NCBI RefSeq assembly: GCF_000282035.1 | Contig: NZ_AKKA01000095.1 | Coordinates: 97,281 to 161,280 of the forward strand | DNA from: Rhizobium sp. CF122 | GTDB lineage: Bacteria > Pseudomonadota > Alphaproteobacteria > Rhizobiales > Rhizobiaceae | Reading direction: 5' to 3' | DNA: 64,000 bases | In this document: piece by piece, positions 42,991-50,643 of the stretch | How the letters are laid out: each line of letters opens with the position of its first letter | Numbering within the stretch: the first letter of the stretch is position 1 | Notes under the pieces: model-generated | Databases searched by the model: none | What the model saw: only the letters and a program-made list of their open reading frames with translations | What the model was told of the DNA's origin: nothing | Made by a program: the position numbers and the translations under genes

Positions 42991-43980
42991 ATGTCCCGCA
43001 CCAAGCTTCCCTTCTATGCACTTGCCGCAATCCTTTCTGCCGGCGCCGCCTCCGCCGCCGACAAGGTGATCTTTCAGCTCGATTGGCTGCCGGGTGGCGA
43101 CAAGGCGCCGATCTACGTCTGTATCCAGGAAGGTTTCTGTTCGGACGCCGGCCTTGAGGTGGAGATCGCCTCCGGTCGCGGCTCGACCGACGCCATATCG
43201 CGCCTTGCCTCCGCGTCCTCCGACATCGGTATTTCCGATATCGGCGCCCTGATGGCCGCCCGCGCCAATGAGGGCGTGAAGGTGACCGCCGTCATGTCGC
43301 TGTTCAACAAGGGGCCGCATGCCTTCTACGTCGCCAAGGGCGGTTCGATCGCAAGCGTCGCTGACGTCAAGGGCAAGACGATCGCGACGTCGCCCTTCAC
43401 ATCGTCGAATGTCTACCTGCCGCTGGTGCTCAAGGATGCCGGCATCGATATGGCGGATATCAAGCTCATCAAGGCCGATCCCGGCGCACTCGGCCCGATG
43501 CTGATGACCGGCAATGCCGATGGCATCATCGCCTGGATGACCGACCTGACGCGCTACAGCAACCAAGGCAAGGAAGCTGGCAAGGAGATCGTTGCCCTGC
43601 CATGGTCGGCAGCCGGGCTCGACCTCTATTCCGCATCCCTCATCGCCAGCGACGATTTCCTCGCCAAGCGTCCGCAGGTCGCCGCCCGCTTTATCGCCGC
43701 CTATAAGAAATCCGTCGAATTCGCCAAGGAGAATCCGGAGAAGGCTGCCGCCGCTGTCACCACCATCGTACCGGAACTCGGCTCGGAAGACGTCCAGGGT
43801 TCGCTCAAGGACACGCTGCCGTTGATCTTCAACGACGTGACGGAGAAGGACGGCCTCGGCGCCTTCGAAGCCGCCCGTCTCGCCGAAACCTGGCGCCGTG
43901 TCTCTGAAGCGCAGGACATCGATCCGGCCAAGCTCGATCCGGAAACCATGGTCAACCGCACCTTCGCGGTAACGGAGTAA
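42991..43980 (+). CDS. ABC binding protein, NMT1/THI5 (ThiY-like) type
   Basis: 329 residues from the ATG at 42991 with GAAAGG upstream. Sec signal MSRTKLPFYALAAILSAGAASAA (cleavage near 23). The mature start VIFQLDWLPGGDKAPIYVCIQEGFC and the DAISRLASASSDIGISDIGALMAAR lobe are typical of NMT1/THI5-like receptors for pyrimidine-, purine- or nitrate/taurine-type ligands. Two cysteines follow the first strand. It is first of a three-gene importer downstream of the riboswitch-like RNA, which suggests an oxidised purine or related base as ligand. Confidence 0.88.
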   Translation: MSRTKLPFYALAAILSAGAASAADKVIFQLDWLPGGDKAPIYVCIQEGFCSDAGLEVEIASGRGSTDAISRLASASSDIGISDIGALMAARANEGVKVTAVMSLFNKGPHAFYVAKGGSIASVADVKGKTIATSPFTSSNVYLPLVLKDAGIDMADIKLIKADPGALGPMLMTGNADGIIAWMTDLTRYSNQGKEAGKEIVALPWSAAGLDLYSASLIASDDFLAKRPQVAARFIAAYKKSVEFAKENPEKAAAAVTTIVPELGSEDVQGSLKDTLPLIFNDVTEKDGLGAFEAARLAETWRRVSEAQDIDPAKLDPETMVNRTFAVTE

Positions 43981-43985
43981 CCGCC

Positions 43986-44759
43986 ATGGCGATGCCCGCT
44001 ATCCGCTTCGACAGGCTGGGACAAGTTTTCGAAACCCGGTCCGGGCGCACGGAAGCCCTGCGCGACGTCAGCTTCGATGTGGCCCGGCATGAGTTTGTCT
44101 CGATCCTCGGCCCTTCGGGCTGCGGGAAATCGACCCTGCTGCGCACGATCGCCGGCCTGTTGAAGCCGACATCCGGCTCGGTAGACGTCTTCGGTCTGCC
44201 GGTGACGGCCCCGCGTGACGAGATCGGGATCGTCTTCCAGAAGCCGACGCTGCTTCCCTGGGCGACTGTCGAAGACAATGTCGTATTTCCCGCCCGCCAC
44301 AAGACCGGCCGGGTAACGGCAGAGGAGCGCGGGCGAGCGGGTGAATTGCTGAGCATGGTCGGGCTTGCCGGCTTCGAGAAACGCCTGCCGGACGAACTGT
44401 CCGGCGGCATGCAACAGCGTGTCGGCATCGCCCGCGCGCTGCTCATGGATCCGGATATCCTGCTGATGGACGAACCCTTTTCGGCGCTGGATGCCCTGAC
44501 GCGCGAGGTGATGGGCTTCGATCTGCTCCGCATCTTTTCCGAACGCCCGAAGACCGTGGTCTTCATCACCCACTCCGTCAGCGAGGCGGCCCTTCTGTCC
44601 GACCGCGTTTTGGTGATGACCGGACGTCCGGGCTCGATCCTGACCGAAGTCACCGTTCCCGTCGGCCGGCCACGCGGCCCTGAAACTGCAAAGGACAAGG
44701 CGATCCATGACCTCTCCGATTACCTCCGCGATCTGCTCCTCACCCGTCATGCGGCGTGA
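43986..44759 (+). CDS. ABC transporter ATPase of the NMT1-type importer
   Basis: 257 residues, ATG five bases after the receptor stop. It has Walker A GPSGCGKST (42-50), Q-loop IVFQKPTLLPW, signature LSGGMQQR, Walker B LLMDEPFSALD and H-loop ITHSVSEA. It matches the SsuB/TauB/ThiZ group. It hydrolyses ATP to drive uptake through the permease encoded next. Confidence 0.92.
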   Translation: MAMPAIRFDRLGQVFETRSGRTEALRDVSFDVARHEFVSILGPSGCGKSTLLRTIAGLLKPTSGSVDVFGLPVTAPRDEIGIVFQKPTLLPWATVEDNVVFPARHKTGRVTAEERGRAGELLSMVGLAGFEKRLPDELSGGMQQRVGIARALLMDPDILLMDEPFSALDALTREVMGFDLLRIFSERPKTVVFITHSVSEAALLSDRVLVMTGRPGSILTEVTVPVGRPRGPETAKDKAIHDLSDYLRDLLLTRHAA

Positions 44760-44763
44760 GGCC

Positions 44764-45558
44764 ATGCAGAGCCGTACGCCGGTCGCGCTCCTCAAGCAGG
44801 TGCTGGCGTTGCCGGGCATTGCGACCGCCGCGGCCCTGATCGGCATGGTGCTGCTATGGGAAGCGGCGGCGCGGCTCCTGTCGATCCCGACCTATCTGCT
44901 GCCGCCGCCAAGCGCGATCCTCGGCTCGTTCTCCTCCATCGGCTTCGAGCGCTGGATGGGTCACATCGCCGCGACGTTGCGGGTGGCGCTGATCGGTTAT
45001 GCGATGTCCATCGTTATCGCCATTCCGCTCGCGGTGGTCATGATGCGCTCGCCATTCCTGTCGCGAACGCTCTATCCGCTGCTCGTCGTAGTGCAGTCGA
45101 CGCCGGTGGTGGCGATTGCGCCGATCATGATCGTCGTGCTCGGGGCTGGCGATGCGCCACGTATCGTTATCACCTGTCTCATCACCTTCTTTCCGCTCGT
45201 CGTCTCGACCGCAACGGGCCTTGCGGCAACCCCGCCGGAGCTGATCGAGCTGTCGCGAAGCCTGCGCGCCTCGGGCTTCCGCGAGATCACCCAGATACGC
45301 TTGCCGTTTGCGGTGCCCTACATCTTCTCGGCGCTGAAAATCTCGATCACGCTAGCCGTCATCGGCGCCGTGGTTGCGGAGTTCTGCGCATCCGAAGCCG
45401 GCGTCGGCTATTTCATCCAGCTGTCGACCTCCCTGTTCAAGCTGCCACAGGCCTGGGCCGGCTTGCTGCTGCTCGCCGCCATGTCCCTCTTGCTATTTCA
45501 GGCCGTGGCCCTGACGCAGAAGCTCCTCTTTCCCTGGAGCCTGCCGAAAAACGGCTGA
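44764..45558 (+). CDS. ABC transporter permease of the NMT1-type importer
   Basis: 264 residues from the ATG at 44764 (GAGG just upstream). An ATG at 44749 that overlaps the ATPase gene is an alternative. About six membrane segments follow, with PTYLLPPPSAIL after the first and the coupling loop LSRSLRASGFREITQIRLPFAVPYIFSALK. It is typical of SsuC/ThiX-type permeases. Confidence 0.9.
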   Translation: MQSRTPVALLKQVLALPGIATAAALIGMVLLWEAAARLLSIPTYLLPPPSAILGSFSSIGFERWMGHIAATLRVALIGYAMSIVIAIPLAVVMMRSPFLSRTLYPLLVVVQSTPVVAIAPIMIVVLGAGDAPRIVITCLITFFPLVVSTATGLAATPPELIELSRSLRASGFREITQIRLPFAVPYIFSALKISITLAVIGAVVAEFCASEAGVGYFIQLSTSLFKLPQAWAGLLLLAAMSLLLFQAVALTQKLLFPWSLPKNG

Positions 45559-45564
45559 ACCCAT

Positions 45565-45638
45565 CCGGAGTAGAAGCAGTCGGGCCCTGCCCGGACATTG
45601 CTCCTCAACCGCCGGTTCGCCGGCATTCACGTAAGGAG
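45565..45638 (+). ncRNA. Structured RNA 2: second riboswitch-like copy before the oxygenase gene
   Basis: Core 45567-45604. The closing stem is GGAG/CTCC (CGAG/CTCG in copy 1, so the outer pair has switched). The conserved strands are TAGAAGCAGTC and GGACATTG, and the inner helix is GGGC/GCCC. The 3' closing strand CTCCT (45601-45605) is the exact complement of AGGAG (45634-45638), the Shine-Dalgarno of the oxygenase. A GCCGG-TTCG-CCGGC hairpin (about 45610-45624) would nest inside that alternative pairing. As in copy 1, ligand binding should expose the ribosome site. Confidence 0.75.
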
Positions 45639-45644
45639 AATAGT

Positions 45645-46640
45645 ATGAATATCCAGACAGACACCCTCGCGGAACTCGCCAAGGAAGCGACCATCGGCGG
45701 CATGGGCACGACCGTTGACCGGGAAATCCCCGTCATCGACCTTTCTGACTTCGACAACCGCAAGCACGAGATCGCCGCTGCACTCTGGCAGGCCTCGGTC
45801 GATATCGGTTTCTTCCAGGTCTACAATCACGGCATCGCCCAGGACGATATTGACGCGGCTTTCGACACGGCCTGGACATTCTTCGAACTGCCGGTGGAGG
45901 TTAAGGCGAAAACCCCGATGCCGAAGGGCATCAATGCCGGCTGGGAATTCAGGGCGCAGGTCCGCCCCTCCACCGGTACGCCGGATAACAAGGAGAGCTT
46001 CCAGCTCACCCGGCCGGACATGATCCGCCTCAACTTGTGGCCGAGCGAAGACGATCTTCCGGGCTTCCGGGAAAAGATGCTCCGCTTCGAGCGACAGAAC
46101 TGGGAACTCGGCATGCGCATCCTCTCCTGCTTCGCGCTGAAGATGGGCTTTGCCGAGGATTTCTTCACCAGGGCGCATGACCCGTCTTCGGACCAATATC
46201 AATCGACGCTGCGCCTCATCCACTACATGTCGATGGAAGGCGCCAAGCCGGAAGACTTCACGTCGTGGCGTGCGGGCGCGCATTCGGACTTCGATTGCTT
46301 GACCATCCTTCACCAGAAGGAGGGCGAAGGCGGGCTCCAGGTGTGCCCGGGCAAGGATGCAGCCCTGAAGGAATGGACGGATGTTCCGCCGCGCAAGGGC
46401 TACATCACCTGCAACATCGGCGACATGCTGATGCGCTGGTCGGACGACCAGTTGCAGTCGACGCTGCACCGGGTGCGTATGCCGCGCGAGAATGAGTACA
46501 TGGGCCGCCGACTGTCCCTGCCCTTCTTCTGCCAGGCAAACCGCGATGCCGTCATTGAGGGTCCGCTCGGCAAATACGAGGCGATCACCGCCGGCGAATA
46601 CCTGACCCGGCGCATCAACGCCAATTTCGCCAAGAAGTGA
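45645..46640 (+). CDS. 2-oxoglutarate/Fe(II)-dependent oxygenase (isopenicillin-N-synthase superfamily)
   Basis: 331 residues from the ATG at 45645, with AAGGAG at 45633-45638. N-terminal DIOX-like segment IPVIDLSDFDNRKHEIAAAL and GFFQVYNHGI. The iron ligands are complete: His213 and Asp215 in AHSDFD, and His275 in STLHRV. The 2-oxoglutarate-binding RxS motif is Arg289 and Ser291. It would hydroxylate or demethylate a small molecule using O2 and 2-oxoglutarate. Context (importer, amidohydrolase and riboswitch-like RNAs) suggests a purine- or pyrimidine-type substrate. Family members are thymine hydroxylase-like among others. Confidence 0.88.
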   Translation: MNIQTDTLAELAKEATIGGMGTTVDREIPVIDLSDFDNRKHEIAAALWQASVDIGFFQVYNHGIAQDDIDAAFDTAWTFFELPVEVKAKTPMPKGINAGWEFRAQVRPSTGTPDNKESFQLTRPDMIRLNLWPSEDDLPGFREKMLRFERQNWELGMRILSCFALKMGFAEDFFTRAHDPSSDQYQSTLRLIHYMSMEGAKPEDFTSWRAGAHSDFDCLTILHQKEGEGGLQVCPGKDAALKEWTDVPPRKGYITCNIGDMLMRWSDDQLQSTLHRVRMPRENEYMGRRLSLPFFCQANRDAVIEGPLGKYEAITAGEYLTRRINANFAKK

Positions 46641-46711
46641 CGTTGAAGATGGTCCGTTGCGGTGACATCGTGGAACAGTCAATCCGACTCCCGTCAGGCA
46701 ACGGACCCATC

Positions 46712-47614
46712 ATGCTTCATGGACGCGCGCTGCGTTATATAGACGAGGTGGCCCGACAGGGCTCCATCCGCAAGGCGGCAAAGACATTGCATGTCGCCGC
46801 CTCTGCGGTGAACCGCTATATCCTGGAGCTTGAGGAAGAGCTGCAGGCACCCATTTTCGAGCGCCTACCGCGCGGCCTGAAACTCACGAGTTCCGGCGAG
46901 ATCCTCATCCAGCACATTCGCGAGACACTTCAGGCGCATCAGCGGATGCGGGCGCAGATCCAGTCCCTCAAGGGGCTCAATCGCGGCGAGGTGGTGCTGG
47001 CGACCATGGCAACGCTCGCTGCGGGTCGGATTGCCGAAATCGTTGCCGCTTACCGAGAAGAACATCCGCAGGTCAGCCTGCGCATCATGGTCGGCGACCG
47101 GACGACTGTTGCGGAGATGGTTGCACTCGGCCAGGCCGATATCGCCATTGCCTACAACCTGCCGGACGATACCCGGCTGCAACGCGCCGCCGAATTCCGC
47201 CATGCGCTGGGAGCCGTCGTGGCGCCCGCCCATCCCCTCGCAAACCGCAGGACCGTGCGCATGTCCGATTGCCTGCTCTATCCGCTGGTTCTGGCGGATC
47301 GATCGCTGTCGCTGCGCGAGGTCGTCGAGGCGACTGCCCCGGCGCGTGCCACCCTTGTTCCCGTCGTCGAGACCAATTCGATGGAACTGATGAAGCGCCT
47401 TGCCCGGACAACGCCTCACATCACCTTCCTCAACCGGCTCGATGTTGACCGCGAAATGGCCACAGGCGAACTGGTCTTCATCCCGCTGACGGGAACAGGG
47501 TCGCTACAAAGGCTCAATATCCTCCATCGCGCCCGCGGCTCGCTTTCGCCCGCCGGCAGCCATTTCATGCAATTCGCGCAGGAGCGTCTGCACGCCTCGT
47601 TTGACGAGAACTGA
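46712..47614 (+). CDS. LysR-family regulator
   Basis: 300 residues from the ATG at 46712, chosen because the helix-turn-helix then begins at the usual position (LRYIDEVARQGSIRKAAKTLHVAASAVNRYILELEEEL). Longer starts at 46649 or a GTG at 46637 that overlaps the oxygenase gene are possible. The C-terminal two-lobe effector domain is complete (VVLATMATLAAGRIAEIVAAY and so on). It sits between the oxygenase and amidohydrolase genes on the same strand, so it probably tunes this operon in response to the substrate or a product. Confidence 0.85.
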   Translation: MLHGRALRYIDEVARQGSIRKAAKTLHVAASAVNRYILELEEELQAPIFERLPRGLKLTSSGEILIQHIRETLQAHQRMRAQIQSLKGLNRGEVVLATMATLAAGRIAEIVAAYREEHPQVSLRIMVGDRTTVAEMVALGQADIAIAYNLPDDTRLQRAAEFRHALGAVVAPAHPLANRRTVRMSDCLLYPLVLADRSLSLREVVEATAPARATLVPVVETNSMELMKRLARTTPHITFLNRLDVDREMATGELVFIPLTGTGSLQRLNILHRARGSLSPAGSHFMQFAQERLHASFDEN

Positions 47615-47646
47615 CCGCTCGGCAACCCATCCAATCGAGACCCACC

Positions 47647-48999
47647 ATGAACGATCTTTCGCTGTTTCCCAGCTTTGCCGCCCGTCTGGCGAGACCGGAG
47701 CGTATTCGTCTTACAAAGGCGCGCGTTCCGGTCTCGCTGCTTGCAGATGACGTGCCTGGTGGTGCGGAGGTGGACCGGGACGGTTCCGCCCTCGTCGATA
47801 TTCTGGTCGAGAACGGCAGGATCGCCGCGATAACGCCGGCCCTTGCCGATGGTGGCGAAGATGCAGTCGCGCTCGACGGCCGTCATGTCTGGCCGCTTCT
47901 GATCGACGCGCACGCCCATCTCGACAAGGGCCACACCATGGGACGAGCGCCCGATTCCGGCGGCACGCATCCCGGCGCGCGCGCCGCGACGACGGCGGAC
48001 CGGCTTGCCCACTGGAATGCCGACGACCTCCTGCGACGGATGGAATTCGGTCTTGCAACGGCCGACGCCCATGGCGTGGCCGCTATCCGCACACATCTCG
48101 ACAGCCACGAGGGGCAGGCGGAAATCACCTGGAGCGCGTTTGCCGAAATGCGCGAACGTTGGAAGGGCTGCATCACCTTGCAGGCTGCCGGCCTCGTGCC
48201 GCTCGATGCCTATCGCGACGACTATGGCGCCCGCCTTGCCGATATCGTTGCCGTCCACGGCGGCTTGCTCGGCGGCGTCACCCGCGCCTCCGGGGGCACC
48301 CATGGGTCGGGCCTCGACGATATCGACCTGCTGCTCGACCGGCTGTTTGCGCTGGCGAAGGAACGGAAACTGGATGTCGATCTGCATGTCGACGAGGCGG
48401 CACAGGCGGATGCACTACCGCATGTGGCGCGCGCCGCCATCCGCCACGGTTACGAGGGGCGCGTGACCTGCGGCCACTGCTGTTCGCTTTCGCTTCTGAG
48501 CGAGGACGAATTGCGCGAGAGGATCTCGCTGATCGCCGATGCCGGCCTTTCGATCATCACGCTGCCAACCGTCAACATGTATCTCCAGGATCGCGAAGCT
48601 GGCCGCACCCCGCGCTGGCGCGGGGTCACGCCCATGCAGGAACTGCGCGCGGCCGGCATTCCGGTCGCGGCCGCAGGTGACAATTGCCGCGACCCGTTCT
48701 ACGCCTATGGCGATCACGACATGCTCGACACCTGGCGGCAATCGGTGCGCATCCTGCATCTCGACCACCCCTACGCGGATGCGACCGCGCTTGCCGGCCC
48801 GACACCGGCCGGCATCATGGGCATCGACGCCGGCACCATCGGCATCGGTCGTTCGGCTGACCTGATGATCCTGGAAGCCTGGAGCCTCGACCAGGTCATC
48901 GCTCGCCCGCACTCGGACCGAGTCATCCTCCGCCGCGGCGTCTTCGCCAACAGAGCATTGCCGTCCTACAGCATGCTCTCTGATTTCCAGTTGGCCTGA
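47647..48999 (+). CDS. Amidohydrolase, cytosine/guanine-deaminase-like
   Basis: 450 residues, ATG at 47647. Amidohydrolase barrel with metal ligands visible: DAHAHLDKGH near residue 90, DLHVDEA (about 245), VTCGHCCSLSLL (about 275) and AGDNCRDPF (about 345). The pattern matches cytosine deaminase and related N-isopropylammelide/guanine-type deaminases, which hydrolyse amino groups from ring bases. A C-terminal beta-sandwich segment ends the protein. With the importer and oxygenase it forms a plausible base-degradation route. The exact substrate is open. Confidence 0.85.
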   Translation: MNDLSLFPSFAARLARPERIRLTKARVPVSLLADDVPGGAEVDRDGSALVDILVENGRIAAITPALADGGEDAVALDGRHVWPLLIDAHAHLDKGHTMGRAPDSGGTHPGARAATTADRLAHWNADDLLRRMEFGLATADAHGVAAIRTHLDSHEGQAEITWSAFAEMRERWKGCITLQAAGLVPLDAYRDDYGARLADIVAVHGGLLGGVTRASGGTHGSGLDDIDLLLDRLFALAKERKLDVDLHVDEAAQADALPHVARAAIRHGYEGRVTCGHCCSLSLLSEDELRERISLIADAGLSIITLPTVNMYLQDREAGRTPRWRGVTPMQELRAAGIPVAAAGDNCRDPFYAYGDHDMLDTWRQSVRILHLDHPYADATALAGPTPAGIMGIDAGTIGIGRSADLMILEAWSLDQVIARPHSDRVILRRGVFANRALPSYSMLSDFQLA

Positions 49000-49030
49000 C
49001 CTGAACCTTCGCTCGGCCATCGAAGAACAG

Positions 49031-49200
49031 ATGAGCCTTTCTGGACGTGCCACCGGCAGCGCAATCGTCGACGCTGCGACACACCGCCGTTACACCGGGC
49101 TCGCGCATAGGCAATCTCGCCAGGAGATCTTTGAGAAGCTCCGCGCCTTACGCGATGCGGATCTGTCCTACACCGAGATTGCTCGACATCGGTGTAACGG
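49031..49200 (+). pseudogene. Transposase-like helix-turn-helix fragment
   Basis: A short frame contains QSRQEIFEKLRALRDADLSYTEIARH, which resembles the internal helix-turn-helix of ISL3-type transposases (FEKLRALRDAGLSYTEIA). The rest of a transposase is missing and the frame runs into unrelated sequence after about 49190. Only a relic is supported. Confidence 0.45.
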
Positions 49201-49202
49201 GT

Positions 49203-49331
49203 TCAGTCGATCCATCCACCGCCACCCGGCAGTCGGGCGATGCGCTCGTCGAGGCGGGTGAGCGCCGCGGTGGCGTCGATCACCGGCCGCAACAGGCTCT
49301 GCATAGGCAAGTTGATCAGATCGTAACGCAT
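49203..49331 (-). pseudogene. N-terminal stub of a rhizobial DUF1612/RHE_PE00001-type protein
   Basis: Minus-strand frame of 42 codons from an ATG at 49331 to TGA at 49205. It begins MRYDLINLPMQSLLRPVIDA and continues through TRLDERIARLPGGGG, the usual N-terminus of RHE_PE00001/DUF1612-type rhizobial accessory proteins, before ending abruptly against the transposase-like fragment. Recognition is from memory of the family start only. Confidence 0.45.
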
Positions 49332-49415
49332 TGAAATTATGGCAAATACGCCATTAACCAGAAGTGATGTGGGAATTGCTTCCGCTGCTCATGACGATTG
49401 TGGGTTGAGCTTATA

Positions 49416-49444
49416 ACCATCGATAAGTACCGCTTATCGGTGGT
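49416..49444. repeat. Inverted repeat ACCATCGATAAG / CTTATCGGTGGT
   Basis: Twelve-base arms with one mismatch around TACCG, in the gene-poor stretch between the relics and the TctC-like gene. It could be an end or scar of a mobile element, or a hairpin at the 3' end of the downstream minus-strand operon. Nothing else is recognised between 49332 and 49606. Confidence 0.4.
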
Positions 49445-49606
49445 GATGCGGTGTTGGCGTCTCGGCAAATGTAGATCACCGCTGCGATTGGAAAGCTGCG
49501 TCCAGGTTTAGCCGGTCAAAGCCTCCGCTCTCGCGCTTGCCAATAGAGCGATGATCGGCCTCGCTCGCCCCATCCGCACGATACCTCGTCACAGATTTGG
49601 CAGTGC

Positions 49607-50596
49607 CTATTCGAGTTCAATCTTGGCGTCGCGCACGACAGGGGTCCACTTGGCGATCTCCGCCTTTACATGTGCGCCGAGCTGCTCCGGCGTCGAACCC
49701 ACGACAACGGCACTGAATTCGGCCATTTTCTTGCTAACGCCTGGATCGGCGAGCGCCTTGTTGGCCGCCAGGTTCAGACGAGCAACGACGTCTGCCGGGG
49801 TGCCGGCGGGAGCAAACAGCGCGTTCCAGGTATAGGTTTCGTAGCCCGGAACGGTCTCGGCAACCGTCGGCACATCGGGGAAGGACGGTGCGCGCTGCTT
49901 GGTGGTGACTGCAAGTGCCCGCAGCGTGCCGCTCTTGATGTGACCGGACGACGACGGCAGGTTGTCGAACATGATCGGGACCTGATTGCCAAGAACATCG
50001 TTCAAGGCCGGGCCCGAGCCCTTATAGGGGATATGTTCCATGTCCACCCCGGCCATTGCCTTGAAGAGCTCTCCGGAAAGATGCAGCGGCGTGCCGTTGC
50101 CGGACGAGGCATAGCTGTAAGTGCCCGGATTGGCCTTGAGGAGTGCCACCAGTTCGGGAAGTGTTTTGACCGGCAGTGCGGGATTGACGACGAGAACGTT
50201 GGGAACCAGAACCAATAGCGAGATTGGCGCGAAATCCTTTTCGGGGTCGTAGGGGGTCGACTTCAGGATCAACGGATTGAGCGCATGCGTCGCAACCGTC
50301 CCCATCAGGATCGTATAACCGTCCGGATCGGCCCGTGCGACATTGCCGGCGCCAAGATTGCCGCCGGCACCAGCCACATTCTGCACGATCACCTGCTGGC
50401 CGAGATCTTCGGACATCTTCTGCGCGAGAATGCGGGCAACGACGTCGGTCGATCCGCCGGCCGCAAATGGCACGACCATCGTAACCTGCCGATCAGGAAA
50501 ATCCGCCGCAAGCGATGGTGATCCCGCCACCAGCGTCGCTGCCAAAGAAAGGCCTGCAGCAAGCGTGCCTCGACGCGTCAGGGCCAGTTTCGTCAT
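49607..50596 (-). CDS. tctC: Tripartite tricarboxylate transporter receptor (TctC/Bug), copy 1
   Basis: 329 residues from the ATG at 50596 with AGGAAAT upstream. Signal region MTKLALTRRGTLAAGLSLAATLVAGSPSLAA includes a twin arginine. The mature part begins with FPDRQVTMVVPFAAGGSTDVVAR, diagnostic of the Bug/TctC fold. It binds carboxylates in the periplasm for the TctAB membrane pair. It is last in the operon and is a clear paralogue of the receptor at 52762-53745. Confidence 0.93.
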   Translation of the reverse strand: MTKLALTRRGTLAAGLSLAATLVAGSPSLAADFPDRQVTMVVPFAAGGSTDVVARILAQKMSEDLGQQVIVQNVAGAGGNLGAGNVARADPDGYTILMGTVATHALNPLILKSTPYDPEKDFAPISLLVLVPNVLVVNPALPVKTLPELVALLKANPGTYSYASSGNGTPLHLSGELFKAMAGVDMEHIPYKGSGPALNDVLGNQVPIMFDNLPSSSGHIKSGTLRALAVTTKQRAPSFPDVPTVAETVPGYETYTWNALFAPAGTPADVVARLNLAANKALADPGVSKKMAEFSAVVVGSTPEQLGAHVKAEIAKWTPVVRDAKIELE

Positions 50597-50643
50597 CCTA
50601 TTTCCTCCTCGTTTGCAGTCTTCGATGCAATGGTCCGGTTTGC

